64,000 bases of DNA from Panacagrimonas sp052386745 (GTDB taxonomy: Bacteria > Pseudomonadota > Gammaproteobacteria > Nevskiales > Nevskiaceae): positions 1 to 64,000 of the forward strand of contig JBQTJW010000020.1 in the NCBI GenBank assembly GCA_052386745.1. The letters run 5' to 3'. A program made the position numbers and the translations under genes. Below the pieces are notes generated by a model. That model did no database searches. It worked only from the letters and a program-made list of their open reading frames with translations, and was not told where the DNA came from. Of this stretch, positions 1 through 8,101 are shown piece by piece. How positions within the stretch are numbered: the first letter of the stretch is position 1; every line of letters starts with the position of its first letter.

Positions 1-170
1 TTGCCGCCGAACGGCACCGCGGGCTTGGCGCGCCAGTCTGTGAGCGCCCCCAGCCGGGAACCGCGGCCGCCGGCCAGGACCAGCGCCAGCGTCTCGCGCG
101 TCAGGCGGCTGATGTAGCGCGGCTCCGGCGGCGCTTCAGTCCATGCGATGGCGGTCGGTTCCACGGGCAT
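1..170 (-). CDS. glgC: Glucose-1-phosphate adenylyltransferase, N-terminal part (cut by window edge)
   Basis: Only the first 56 codons lie in the window; the gene continues past position 1. Read on the minus strand from the ATG at 170, the protein has a short leader and then the nucleotidyltransferase signature LALVLAGGRGSRLGALTDWR followed by AKPAVPFGG, the pyrophosphorylase loop and the ADP-glucose pyrophosphorylase-specific region. The enzyme makes ADP-glucose from ATP and glucose-1-phosphate for glycogen synthesis in the cytoplasm. A GAGG sequence lies just upstream of the ATG. The assignment to GlgC rather than another sugar nucleotidyltransferase rests on the R-x-KPAVPFGG pattern. Confidence 0.85.
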   Translation of the reverse strand, partial: MPVEPTAIAWTEAPPEPRYISRLTRETLALVLAGGRGSRLGALTDWRAKPAVPFGG

Positions 171-287
171 CACCTCGTTGACTCGGTTGGTCCTTCAGCT
201 AAAAAGGGCCCCCAGCCCCGCGGGCGCGGGGCAGGAGCCGGAAGTGCCGGCCTGGCGCCGGCTCGGGGAGAGGATTGGCAAAAGGGC

Positions 288-900
288 TCAAGGCCGCAGG
301 CCCTCGATGTTCAGGCGCATGCGGTACAGGCGGTCCCGGGCGCAGAGGTACAGCGTCTTGCCGTCGGCATCGCCCCAGGCAAAGTTGTGCGCGTGGCGGG
401 GCGTGACGACGGTACCGAGGTGCTTGCCGGCAGGGGAGACGATCCACAATCCACCAGGCCCCGAGACGTAGACGTTGCCGGCCCGGTCCAGCTTGACGCC
501 GTCGATGGCATCCTCGCCGCGCGCCGCGGTCAGGTCGATGAACACCGAGCCGGCAGCAAGCGTGCCGTCGGCGTTGACCGGGTAGCGCATGACGACCTTG
601 CGATGGTCATCCCAGTTGCCGACGTAGAGAAACCGCTCGTCCGGCGAGAAGGCGATGCCGTTGGGCCCCGACAGCTCCCGGGTCAGCAGCGTGACCACGC
701 CGTCCTTGGCGCGGTACACGCCTTGGTAGGGCAGCTCCTTGCGCGGGTCCTGTTCGAATTTCGGCAGGCCGAAAAACGGATCGGTGAAGTAGATCGCGCC
801 ATCGGATTTATAGACCAGGTCGTTTGGCGAGTTGAGCCGGCCGCCGTCACGGTCCGCAAGCACGGTCTCGCCGCCGTCCGCTTCGAGGCGGATGACGCGG
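288..900 (-). pseudogene. SMP-30/gluconolactonase-like gene, 5'-truncated
   Basis: About 200 residues of a calcium-dependent SMP-30/gluconolactonase/LRE beta-propeller are readable on the minus strand: the blade with SPNDLVYKSDGAIYFTDP, then LSGPNGIAFSPDERFLYV, then DGVKLDRAGNVYVSGPGG near the C-terminus. Family members have about 300-340 residues, so roughly the first third is missing. Homology stops near 900, and the residues read upstream of that point are only the antisense of a cytochrome c fragment on the other strand. No start codon or ribosome-binding site suits the truncated frame. I infer a gene remnant left by a deletion or rearrangement. Confidence 0.7.
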
Positions 901-901
901 C

Positions 902-1145
902 ACGGTCGATGAGCGACGCGAGCATGGTCCGCACACGGCCGCCAATGCCCTGGTTCGCACTGCACGACATGAGCGACGCTGACCTGCGCGCGATTTACCG
1001 CTACATTCGATTCCTAGGTCCGGCCGGCACACCGGCTCCCGCTTACCTGCCGCCCGACGTCTCTCCCGAAGGACCCGCGATCCGTTTCCCCGCGCCGCCA
1101 CCGGTGCAGACTTCTGCATCCGGCGCGCGGCCGCAGCAACCCTGA
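902..1145 (+). pseudogene. c-type cytochrome C-terminal fragment
   Basis: The plus-strand frame ending at 1145 encodes a typical c-type cytochrome tail: the axial-ligand region PPMPWFALHDMSDADLRAIY followed by RYIRFLGPAGTPAPAYLPP and a proline-rich end. No CxxCH haem-binding motif is present and nothing resembling the N-terminal half precedes it, because the upstream DNA is the opposite-strand SMP-30 fragment. The junction of the two remnants is near 900. The fragment ends 9 bp before the next gene and probably has no function. Confidence 0.65.
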
Positions 1146-1154
1146 GGACTCTCC

Positions 1155-1880
1155 ATGATCACCAACCCGCAAAGCGGCACCAATGTCCAAGAGATCGCCG
1201 ATGGCATCTACCGTATCAACACCCCCATCGAGCTGCCCGGCGGACTGGCTTTCAGCTTCAACCAGTACCTGGTGGTGGACGACGAACCTCTGCTGTTCCA
1301 CACCGGCCCGCGTGCCCTGTTCCCGCTGGTGAGCGAGGCGATCGGCGCCGTGATGGCCATCGACCGGCTGCGTTATGTGGGCTTCTCGCATGTGGAAGCC
1401 GATGAGTGCGGTTCGCTGAACCAACTCCTGGCCGTCGCTCCAGCGGCCGTGCCGCTATGCAGTCAGATCGCGGCGATGGTGTCGATCAACGATCTTGCCG
1501 ACCGGTCGCCGCGCGCGCTGGCAGACGGCGAGCGCCTGCAGATCGGCCGCCGCAGCCTGCAGTGGTTCGACACCCCGCATGTGCCGCATGGCTGGGAGTG
1601 CGGCCTGATGATCGACACGCTGACCGGCACCCTGCTGTGCGGCGACCTGCTCACCCAGCCGGGGCGCGGCGATCAGGCCCTGACCCAGGGTGACATCCTC
1701 GGTCCCAGCGAGGCCTTCCGCGGCGCGATGGACTACTTCGCCCACGCGCCGCACACCGCGGCGACGCTGCAGCGGCTGGCCCAGACCCAGCCCACGACGC
1801 TTGCCTGCATGCACGGCAGTGCCTGGCGCGGCGACGGCAGCGCGCTGTTGCACCAACTGGCCCAGACATTCGCGCATTGA
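1155..1880 (+). CDS. MBL-fold metallohydrolase of the di-iron (ODP/flavodiiron-like) type
   Basis: The 241-residue protein is a metallo-beta-lactamase-fold domain of the oxygen-sensing/flavodiiron type. Instead of the usual HxHxDH motif it has SHVEADECG (HxExD, near residue 79), then a metal-ligand histidine in TPHVPHGWECG, then GDLLTQPG and a final MHGSAW, the pattern expected of a di-iron centre. It lacks the flavodoxin domain of true flavodiiron proteins and is a stand-alone cytoplasmic protein. The ATG at 1155 follows GAGGACTCTCC, a reasonable ribosome-binding site. It is the only intact gene among truncated ones here. Substrate unknown; oxygen or NO sensing or reduction is possible. Confidence 0.75.
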   Translation: MITNPQSGTNVQEIADGIYRINTPIELPGGLAFSFNQYLVVDDEPLLFHTGPRALFPLVSEAIGAVMAIDRLRYVGFSHVEADECGSLNQLLAVAPAAVPLCSQIAAMVSINDLADRSPRALADGERLQIGRRSLQWFDTPHVPHGWECGLMIDTLTGTLLCGDLLTQPGRGDQALTQGDILGPSEAFRGAMDYFAHAPHTAATLQRLAQTQPTTLACMHGSAWRGDGSALLHQLAQTFAH

Positions 1881-1963
1881 TCGGAAGCCCAGCGCCCGCC
1901 GAGGCCGCCGCGAAATCGTCTGGGATTCGACGTTTGGCGCGGTCCGGATGATCGATCGCGTTC

Positions 1964-2278
1964 GTGCCTCTCGCGCCAGCGGCCAAGCAGGGCGGGACGC
2001 ATGTCGCGCAGGTCATCCGTGCGCGGATCGAGGGGCGGGATTCTCCACCGCCGTTCCGTTCCCGTCATCAGGGGAGCCTGGCGACCATCGGGCGCAAGTC
2101 CGCAGTCGCCGACCTGGGCCTGGTGAAGGTCAGCGGCCCGCTCGCCTGGTGGTTCTGGGGTGCGGTGCACGTGCTGTTCCTCGTCGACCTGCGCAGCCGG
2201 CTCGCGGTGGCGGGCCAGTGGTTCTGGGCCTACCTCACGTTCCGCAGGAACACCCGCCTGATCACAGGATCGGGATGA
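1964..2278 (+). pseudogene. Type II NADH dehydrogenase (NDH-2), C-terminal fragment
   Basis: The frame ending at 2278 encodes the C-terminal 100 or so residues of an NDH-2-type NAD(P)/FAD oxidoreductase: the end of the FAD domain (APAAKQGGTHVAQVIRARI), then GSLATIGRKSAVADLG, a hydrophobic membrane-binding stretch (GPLAWWFWGAVHVLFLVDLR) and AYLTFRRNTRLIT. Full-length enzymes have about 420-450 residues, so about 310 residues with both nucleotide-binding folds are absent. Upstream DNA is the end of the MBL gene plus about 80 bp of unrelated sequence. This is a gene remnant. Confidence 0.75.
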
Positions 2279-2410
2279 TCGAAAAGCCGCGGGACGCCCG
2301 GCAGCGGGGGACGCGCAGGCCGCCGCTGCGCGCGAGCACATCGCCCTCGGGTTTCATGACGCCATGACCGCGAGCACGCCTAACTCGTCCGGCGTCCCCC
2401 GCCGGCAGCG

Positions 2411-2416
2411 TAGACT
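2411..2416 (+). promoter_or_regulatory. -10 element of rnpB
   Basis: TAGACT stands 7 bp before the predicted 5' end of RNase P RNA, the right place for a sigma-70 -10 box. No convincing -35 sequence is visible about 17 bp upstream. The same hexamer precedes tRNA-His at 30489. Confidence 0.45.
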
Positions 2417-2423
2417 CTGCGCT

Positions 2424-2802
2424 GGAGTCGGCCGAACGATCGCTGCCATCGCAAGATGGGGGAGGAAAGTCCGGGCTCCGCAGGGCAGAGTGCCAGGTAA
2501 CGCCTGGGCGCCGCGAGGCGACGGACAGTGCAACAGAAAGATACCGCCAATGGCCGGGGCAGCCCGGATCAGGCAAGGGTGAAATGGTGCGGTAAGAGCG
2601 CACCGCGAGTCTGGCAACAGACCGGCACGGCAAACCCCACTTGGAGCAAGACCAAATAGGGCAGGTGGGCGAACGGGCCGCAAGCCCGCTCGCCCGACGC
2701 GCGGCCCGCGTGCCTGCCGGGTAGGTTGCTGGAGCGACGCGGCGACGCGGCGCCTAGAGGAATGATCGTTCCCGACAGAACCCGGCTTACAGGCCGACTC
2801 CT
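2424..2802 (+). ncRNA. rnpB: RNase P RNA, bacterial class A
   Basis: This is the catalytic RNA of RNase P, which removes 5' leaders from pre-tRNAs. The ends pair perfectly as helix P1 (GGAGTCGGCC at 2424-2433 with GGCCGACTCC at 2792-2801). Conserved core elements are present in order: the GAGGAAAGTCCGGGCTCC block near 2460, ACAGTGCAACAGAAAG near 2525, GGTGAAATGGTGCGGTAAGAGCGCACCG near 2580 (broken here only in description), the CAAACCCCACTTGGAGCAAG region near 2633, and ACAGAACCCGGCTTACAG near 2774. It lies upstream of mraZ, an arrangement known in gammaproteobacteria. Confidence 0.95.
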
Positions 2803-2968
2803 TCTTTTGCGTGCCCGCCCCGCCCCTGCGGACGGCGTTCCTGCACCGCTTGTCGCCTGATTATCTCACTCTCTGGCCAAGCCTCTGATTTAACTGCAAT
2901 TCTCTTTCGGAAACCGTGCAACTCCCGTAACTGCCTGTTCCATCTTGCCTTTTTTGCCGTTTCGCGCT

Positions 2969-2997
2969 TGTGGATGAATTTGCGCGTGGTTTATAGT
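2969..2997 (+). promoter_or_regulatory. Promoter of the dcw operon (Pmra)
   Basis: TTGTGG (2969-2974) and TATAGT (2992-2997) are separated by 17 bp and make a good sigma-70 promoter. Transcription would start near 3003, directly before the MraZ-box repeats and about 58 nt before the mraZ start codon. Confidence 0.65.
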
Positions 2998-3003
2998 GCA
3001 GCG

Positions 3004-3033
3004 AAGGGGTTTAAAGTGGGTGAACGTGGGGTG
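3004..3033 (+). promoter_or_regulatory. MraZ-binding direct repeats (operator)
   Basis: Three 10-bp direct repeats, AAGGGGTTTA, AAGTGGGTGA and ACGTGGGGTG, occupy 3004-3033 with exact 10-bp spacing. Helically phased GTGGG-type boxes upstream of mraZ are the known binding site of MraZ, which represses its own operon. Placed at the predicted transcription start, they would block polymerase when occupied. Confidence 0.65.
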
Positions 3034-3061
3034 TTCTTCCACGCTGTGAGGGGCCAAGCAC

Positions 3062-3505
3062 GTGTTTTCCGGGTCGCACCAACTGACGATCGACGACAAG
3101 GGGCGCCTGGCGATCCCTGCACGCTACCGCCAAGAGCTGGCGGACGGCTGCGCGTCGCAGTTGTTCATCACCCGCGGCCCCAATCCCTGCCTGGAGATCT
3201 ACCCGGCCCCCGAGTTCCAGCGCCTGGCCGAGCAGATCCAGCAGATGGAAGACCGCGACCACGCGGAAGTCCTCAAATCGGTGTTCATTGGCTTTGCCTG
3301 CGAGACCGAGATCGACAAGCAGGGCCGCGTGCTGCTGCCGCCCATGCTGCGCAAGTACGCCAAGTTTTCCGACAGCGCCGTGCTCATGGGCCAGATCACG
3401 CGCTTCGACCTGTGGCCGGAAGAACTCTGGCAGGAACGCTTCGGTGAAGGCCCGAGCAGCGTGATGTCGCGAACCGCGGACGCCTTCAAGGCGTTGAAAC
3501 GGTGA
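3062..3505 (+). CDS. mraZ: Transcriptional regulator MraZ
   Basis: MraZ is the DNA-binding autorepressor of the dcw operon and forms ring-shaped oligomers. The 147-residue protein has the family's duplicated AbrB-like half, each with a DxxGR core: DDKGRLAIPARYR at residues 11-23 and DKQGRVLLPPMLR at 85-97. The length is normal. The start is GTG at 3062, preceded 8 nt upstream by GAGGGG. It is first in a tightly packed operon and follows its probable operator at 3004-3033. The stop lies 9 bp before rsmH. Confidence 0.95.
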   Translation: MFSGSHQLTIDDKGRLAIPARYRQELADGCASQLFITRGPNPCLEIYPAPEFQRLAEQIQQMEDRDHAEVLKSVFIGFACETEIDKQGRVLLPPMLRKYAKFSDSAVLMGQITRFDLWPEELWQERFGEGPSSVMSRTADAFKALKR

Positions 3506-3514
3506 GTCCGGACG

Positions 3515-4519
3515 ATGGCCCATCCCGCCCACACCACCCTGCCCCGGAGCGAATGGCCTAGCGCCATGTTCGACCATCGCCCGGTGATGCTCCCAGAAGT
3601 GCTCGCCGGGCTGGCGCTGCGCCCCGGCGCGCTGTGCGTGGACGGCACCTTCGGCCGCGGCGGACACGGCGCGGCGATTCTCGACGCCGTGGGCGGCAGC
3701 GGTTTCCTGCACGCGCTGGACCGCGACCCGCAGGCCTGCCACGCGGCGTGGACGCGCTTTTCCGGCGTCCCCAACTTCCGCATCCACCGGCGCAATTTTT
3801 CCGAGCTGGGCGTGCTGGGCCGCGAGCTGGACCTCGCCGGCCGAGTCGACGGCCTGCTGCTGGACCTGGGCGTCTCCTCCCCGCAGTTCGACGATGCCCG
3901 GCGCGGCTTCTCGTTTGCCCACGACGGCCCGCTGGACATGCGCATGGACCCGGATTCGGGCGAGTCCGCCGCGGCCTGGCTGGCGCGTGCCAAGGAGTCC
4001 GAGATCGCCGACGTGCTGTGGACCTACGGCGAGGAGCGAGCCAGCCGCCGCATCGCGCGCCGCCTGGTCGAGGCCCGTGCAGAGACCCCGATCGAGCGCA
4101 CCGCGCAGCTGGCCGAACTCATCGCGCGCGCCGTGCCGGGCCCGCGCCAGAAGATCCACCCCGCCACGCGCAGCTTCCAGGCGATCCGCATCTTCATCAA
4201 CGGCGAGCTCGAAGCGCTGGAAGCCGCACTGGCCGCGACCCTGGACCTGCTCGCGCCGGGCGGAAGGCTGGCGGTGATCAGTTTCCACTCGCTGGAAGAC
4301 CGCATCGTGAAGCGCTTCGTGCGCGAGGCCGGGGGCGCCGGCCACGAACCGCCCGCGCCCTACGACTACCTGCTGCCGCCCGGGGCCTCGCGCCGGCCAT
4401 CGCCACGCATGAAGTCCATCGGCCGGCATTTCCCGGGCGAAGCCGAGCTGGCCGACAACCCCCGCGCACGCAGCGCCGTGCTGCGCGTGGCCGAGCGCCT
4501 GCCGGAGCGCCTGACTTGA
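3515..4519 (+). CDS. rsmH: 16S rRNA (cytosine1402-N4)-methyltransferase RsmH
   Basis: RsmH methylates N4 of C1402 in the ribosomal P site. The SAM-binding motif DGTFGRGGH is at residues 43-51, followed by LLDLGVSSPQFDDARRGFSF, LDMRMD, TRSFQAIRIFINGELE and SFHSLEDRIVKRF, all family hallmarks. From the ATG at 3515 the protein has 334 residues. An ATG at 3566 (MFDHRPVML) would remove 17 poorly conserved residues and matches the usual family start, so the true start is uncertain. The stop overlaps the TTG start of ftsL. Confidence 0.93.
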   Translation: MAHPAHTTLPRSEWPSAMFDHRPVMLPEVLAGLALRPGALCVDGTFGRGGHGAAILDAVGGSGFLHALDRDPQACHAAWTRFSGVPNFRIHRRNFSELGVLGRELDLAGRVDGLLLDLGVSSPQFDDARRGFSFAHDGPLDMRMDPDSGESAAAWLARAKESEIADVLWTYGEERASRRIARRLVEARAETPIERTAQLAELIARAVPGPRQKIHPATRSFQAIRIFINGELEALEAALAATLDLLAPGGRLAVISFHSLEDRIVKRFVREAGGAGHEPPAPYDYLLPPGASRRPSPRMKSIGRHFPGEAELADNPRARSAVLRVAERLPERLT

Positions 4520-4845
4520 AAGACTGGCTGCATCGCTCCGGTCTTGCCTTGCTCAGGACACAGCCGCCCGGCCTGCTGCTGCCCATGATGCTCGCCGCGC
4601 TGGTCATGGGCTCGGCGCTGTGGGCCATTCGCGTCAAGCACGAAAACCGCAGCCTGACCACCGAGATCGAACGCACCCGCCTGGAACGCGAGCGCCTGCA
4701 GATGGAATGGGCGCAGCTTCAGCTGGAGGAAGCGTCGCTGGCGAGCCACGGCCGCATCGAGAGCGCGGCCCGCGAAACCCTGGGCATGGCCGAACCCCGC
4801 AACTACACCATCGTCGAACAGGGCGCCAAAGGACGCACACCGTGA
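4516..4845 (+). CDS. ftsL: Cell division protein FtsL
   Basis: FtsL is a bitopic inner-membrane divisome protein that acts with FtsB and FtsQ and activates FtsWI. The 109-residue protein has a short cytoplasmic tail, one membrane helix at about residues 19-38 (GLLLPMMLAALVMGSALWAI) and a periplasmic coiled coil at about 42-78 rich in E, R and L, ending in the typical RIESAARETLGM motif. The TTG start at 4516 overlaps the rsmH stop (TTGA), and the stop overlaps the ftsI GTG. Sequence conservation in this family is low; position and topology make the call firm. Confidence 0.9.
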   Translation: MKDWLHRSGLALLRTQPPGLLLPMMLAALVMGSALWAIRVKHENRSLTTEIERTRLERERLQMEWAQLQLEEASLASHGRIESAARETLGMAEPRNYTIVEQGAKGRTP

Positions 4846-6596
4846 CCGATTCCGGATTCAAGGTGCGCGACGTCGCCCCCTGGCGCCGCATCTCCATTCT
4901 CGCGCTGCTGGGCGTGAGCGCGGCGTTAATCGTCTATCGTGCGGTGGACTTGCAGGTGTTCGACCACGATTTCCTGATCGGCTTGGGCGCCAAGCGGCAG
5001 GTCCGGGTGGTCTCGCTGCCGGGACATCGGGGCGCCATCCGTGACCGTCGCGGCGAACCCCTGGCCCTGTCGGCGCCGGTGGAATCGCTCTGGTGCGTCC
5101 CGTCGGCCCTGCTGGCGACGCCGGAGCAGCTTGCCGCCGTGGCCAAGGCGCTCGGCAAGGCCCCGGCCGACTTGTCCCGCACCCTCCAGAAGCGCTCCTC
5201 CCGCGGCCTCGTCTACCTGGAACGCAACCTGTCGCCGGACGATGCCCGGCGCGTGCTCGCCCTCAAGGCACCGAGCGTGATCTCCACCCCCGAGTACCGC
5301 CGGTTCTACCCCGCGGGCGAGATCGCCGGGCAGGTCGTGGGCTTCGCCGACATTGACGGACACGGTCAGGAAGGCATGGAGGCCGCGCACGACAGCAGCC
5401 TGCGCGGCGTCGCCGGGTCGCGCCGCGTGATCCGCGATGCCAAGGGGCGCATCGTGGAGGACACCGACAAGGAAATCCCCGCCCAGCCCGGTGATGACCT
5501 GTACCTGTCCATCGACCTACGCTTGCAGTACCTGGCCTACCGCGAACTGCTGCGCTCGGTGGAAACGCACCACGCCAAGGGCGGGCTGGTGGTGGTGGCG
5601 GACGCGGTCACCGGCGAACTGCTGGCCGTGGCCAGCCAGCCCGGCTTCAACCCCAACAACATGGCGGACCGCAAGCCCGGCCGCATGCGCAACCGCGCCA
5701 TCGTGGATTCGTTCGAACCCGGCTCCACCGTCAAGCCGCTGCTGGTGGCGCAGGCGCTGGAAACGGGATCGTTCAACGCGGGCAGCCATATCGACACCGG
5801 CGCGGGGTGGATGCAGGTACACCGCCTGACCGTGCGTGACGTCCACGCGCTGGGTGACGTCGACCTGGCGCACATGCTCGCCAAGTCGAGCAATGTTGGC
5901 GCGGCCAAGGTCGGCCTCGCCATGGGACCGGAGAGCGTCTGGCAGGGCTACCAGAAATTCGGGCTGGGCGATCGCGTGGCCTCCGGATTTCCGGGCGAGT
6001 CGGCGCCGCTGCTGCGGTCCTTCCGGCAGTGGGGCGACATCGGCACCGCCACCGCCTCGTATGGCTACGGGCTGTCGGTCAACGCCCTGCACCTGGTGCG
6101 TGCCTACGCGGGGCTTGCCAACGACGGCCTGATGCCGCAGATCAGTCTGCTGAATGGCGGCGCAAGCCAGCCCCCGCAGCGCGCCGTCAGCGCCCGCACC
6201 GCGCGCGCGCTGCGGCAGATGATGGAAGCCGTCGCCACCGCCGACGGCACCGCCCTGCGCGCCGCCATTCCCGGCTATCGCGTGGCGGGCAAGACGGGCA
6301 CCGTCCGCAAGGTGGCCGCCACCGGCGGCTACGACGCGGACCGCCACCAGTCCGTGTTCATCGGCATGGTTCCTGCGGAGAATCCCCGGCTGGTCGGGCT
6401 GGTGATGATCGACGAGCCCAGCACCGGCGAGTACTACGGCGGCGTGGTTGCCGCCCCGGTGTTCTCGGTGGTCCTGCAGTCGGCCCTGCGTCTGCTGCAG
6501 ATCCCTCCCGACGACTGCGTGGAGCCCTGCATCCCCAAGTTCGCGTCACCCCAGATCGCCATGCCCGGCCTCGCAAAGCCAAGGCCGAACACGTGA
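4842..6596 (+). CDS. ftsI: Peptidoglycan D,D-transpeptidase FtsI (PBP3)
   Basis: FtsI crosslinks septal peptidoglycan together with FtsW. The 584-residue protein has an N-terminal membrane anchor (about 17-36), a non-catalytic dimerisation domain, and a transpeptidase domain with all three penicillin-binding motifs: STVK with catalytic Ser295, SSN at 349-351 and KTG at 484-486. Length is normal for PBP3. The GTG start at 4842 overlaps the ftsL stop; in-frame sequence further upstream lies within ftsL and is not conserved. The stop overlaps the murE GTG. Confidence 0.95.
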   Translation: MTDSGFKVRDVAPWRRISILALLGVSAALIVYRAVDLQVFDHDFLIGLGAKRQVRVVSLPGHRGAIRDRRGEPLALSAPVESLWCVPSALLATPEQLAAVAKALGKAPADLSRTLQKRSSRGLVYLERNLSPDDARRVLALKAPSVISTPEYRRFYPAGEIAGQVVGFADIDGHGQEGMEAAHDSSLRGVAGSRRVIRDAKGRIVEDTDKEIPAQPGDDLYLSIDLRLQYLAYRELLRSVETHHAKGGLVVVADAVTGELLAVASQPGFNPNNMADRKPGRMRNRAIVDSFEPGSTVKPLLVAQALETGSFNAGSHIDTGAGWMQVHRLTVRDVHALGDVDLAHMLAKSSNVGAAKVGLAMGPESVWQGYQKFGLGDRVASGFPGESAPLLRSFRQWGDIGTATASYGYGLSVNALHLVRAYAGLANDGLMPQISLLNGGASQPPQRAVSARTARALRQMMEAVATADGTALRAAIPGYRVAGKTGTVRKVAATGGYDADRHQSVFIGMVPAENPRLVGLVMIDEPSTGEYYGGVVAAPVFSVVLQSALRLLQIPPDDCVEPCIPKFASPQIAMPGLAKPRPNT

Positions 6597-8101
6597 TCCG
6601 GGGGAGTTTGCCCGGAGCGCCCAGCCGCTCCCTGGAAATGCTCCTGAGCGGCATGACGCCCGACATTCCCGATCATCCGGTCACCGGGCTCGCGCTCGAT
6701 TCGCGGTGCGTGCAGCCCGGCGATGCATTCATTGCCGTGCGCGGCACGCGCGGCCATGGCCTCACGCACCTGCCCCAGGCGCTCGCGCAGGGGGCCAGCG
6801 CCATCCTGTGGGAGCCGGCGACCGGCCAGCCCGATCCGCAGGCGCCCGTGCCCTGCGTGCCGGTGGCATCCCTTTCCGCGCAGGTCGGCGAAATTGCCGC
6901 GCGCTTCCACGGCCGGCCGGCCGACCGCATGTTCGTCGCCGGCGTGACCGGCACCGACGGCAAGACCTCCACCGCCCACCTCGTCGCGCAGGCCTTCGAC
7001 CGCCTGGGCCAGCCCTGCGCCTACATCGGCACGCTCGGCAGCGGCCGCGTGGACCAGCTGTCCGCGGCCACGCACACCACGCCCGATCCCATCGCCCTGC
7101 ACGCCTGCCTCGCGGAGTTCGTGGCGGCCGGCGTGGCGCATTGCGCGATGGAAATCTCCTCGCACGCGCTGGACCAGAACCGCGCCGGCGGCGTGAGTTT
7201 CGACGCCGCGGTGCTCACCAACATCACGCGCGACCACCTCGACTACCACGGCACCGTGGAGCACTACGCCGCGGCCAAGCGCCGGCTGTTCACGGACGCC
7301 AGGCCCGCGTCGCGTATCCTCAACCGGGACGACGCACTGGGTGCGCGCTGGATCGGCGAGTTCGCGGACCCGGGCGTCTGCGTCTACGGCATCGAGGGCG
7401 CCACGCCCGCGCAGGCGCAGTACCTGATTGCGCGCAACGTCAGGCTGCACGGCGCGGGCCTGGAATTCACCCTCGAATCGCACCAGGGCGTCGCGTCGCT
7501 GACGTCCCGGCTGCTCGGGCGCTTCAACGTCTACAACCTGCTGGCGGCAGCGGCGGTGCTGCTGCAGGCCGGCGTGGACCTGCCGACGGCCTCGCGGGTG
7601 CTGGCCGATTCGCGCACGGTGCCGGGCCGGGTGGAGGCCTTCCGTGGACCGCGCACGCCGGCGCTGGTGGTGGTGGATTACGCGCACGCGCCCAAGGCGC
7701 TGGAGCAGGTGCTGAACGCCCTGCGCGCGCACACTGCGGGCCGGCTGCTGTGCGTCTTCGGCTGTGGCGGCGACCGCGACCGCGGCAAGCGCCCGCTGAT
7801 GGGCGAAGTCGCCAGCCGGCTGGCCGACCGCGTGATCCTCACCGATGACAACCCGCGCAACGAACGCCCGCAGGCGATCACCGACGAGATCCTGGCCGGC
7901 ATCGCCAGCGGATTGCGACACGCCGTCACCGTCGAGCACGCGCGCGCCAGCGCCATCGACACCGCCATCGAATCGGCACAGGCCGGGGACGTGGTGCTGA
8001 TCGCCGGCAAGGGCCATGAGACCACGCAGGACTACGGCCTCGCGCTGCGAGAGTTCAGCGACCGCGCGCACGTTGTGCAACGCGTGGGAGCTCCAGCTTG
8101 A
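6593..8101 (+). CDS. murE: UDP-MurNAc-L-Ala-D-Glu:meso-2,6-diaminopimelate ligase MurE
   Basis: MurE adds the third residue to the cytoplasmic peptidoglycan precursor. The 502-residue protein shows the three Mur-ligase domains: an N-terminal UMAG-binding part, a central ATPase domain with GVTGTDGKTSTAHL and HTTPDP, and a C-terminal domain with DYAHAPKALEQVL, GCGGDRDRGKRP and LTDDNPRNE. DNPR is the signature for meso-diaminopimelate rather than lysine, matching dapF and lysA in this window. The GTG start at 6593 overlaps the ftsI stop; its TGA overlaps the murF start. Confidence 0.95.
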   Translation: MIRGSLPGAPSRSLEMLLSGMTPDIPDHPVTGLALDSRCVQPGDAFIAVRGTRGHGLTHLPQALAQGASAILWEPATGQPDPQAPVPCVPVASLSAQVGEIAARFHGRPADRMFVAGVTGTDGKTSTAHLVAQAFDRLGQPCAYIGTLGSGRVDQLSAATHTTPDPIALHACLAEFVAAGVAHCAMEISSHALDQNRAGGVSFDAAVLTNITRDHLDYHGTVEHYAAAKRRLFTDARPASRILNRDDALGARWIGEFADPGVCVYGIEGATPAQAQYLIARNVRLHGAGLEFTLESHQGVASLTSRLLGRFNVYNLLAAAAVLLQAGVDLPTASRVLADSRTVPGRVEAFRGPRTPALVVVDYAHAPKALEQVLNALRAHTAGRLLCVFGCGGDRDRGKRPLMGEVASRLADRVILTDDNPRNERPQAITDEILAGIASGLRHAVTVEHARASAIDTAIESAQAGDVVLIAGKGHETTQDYGLALREFSDRAHVVQRVGAPA

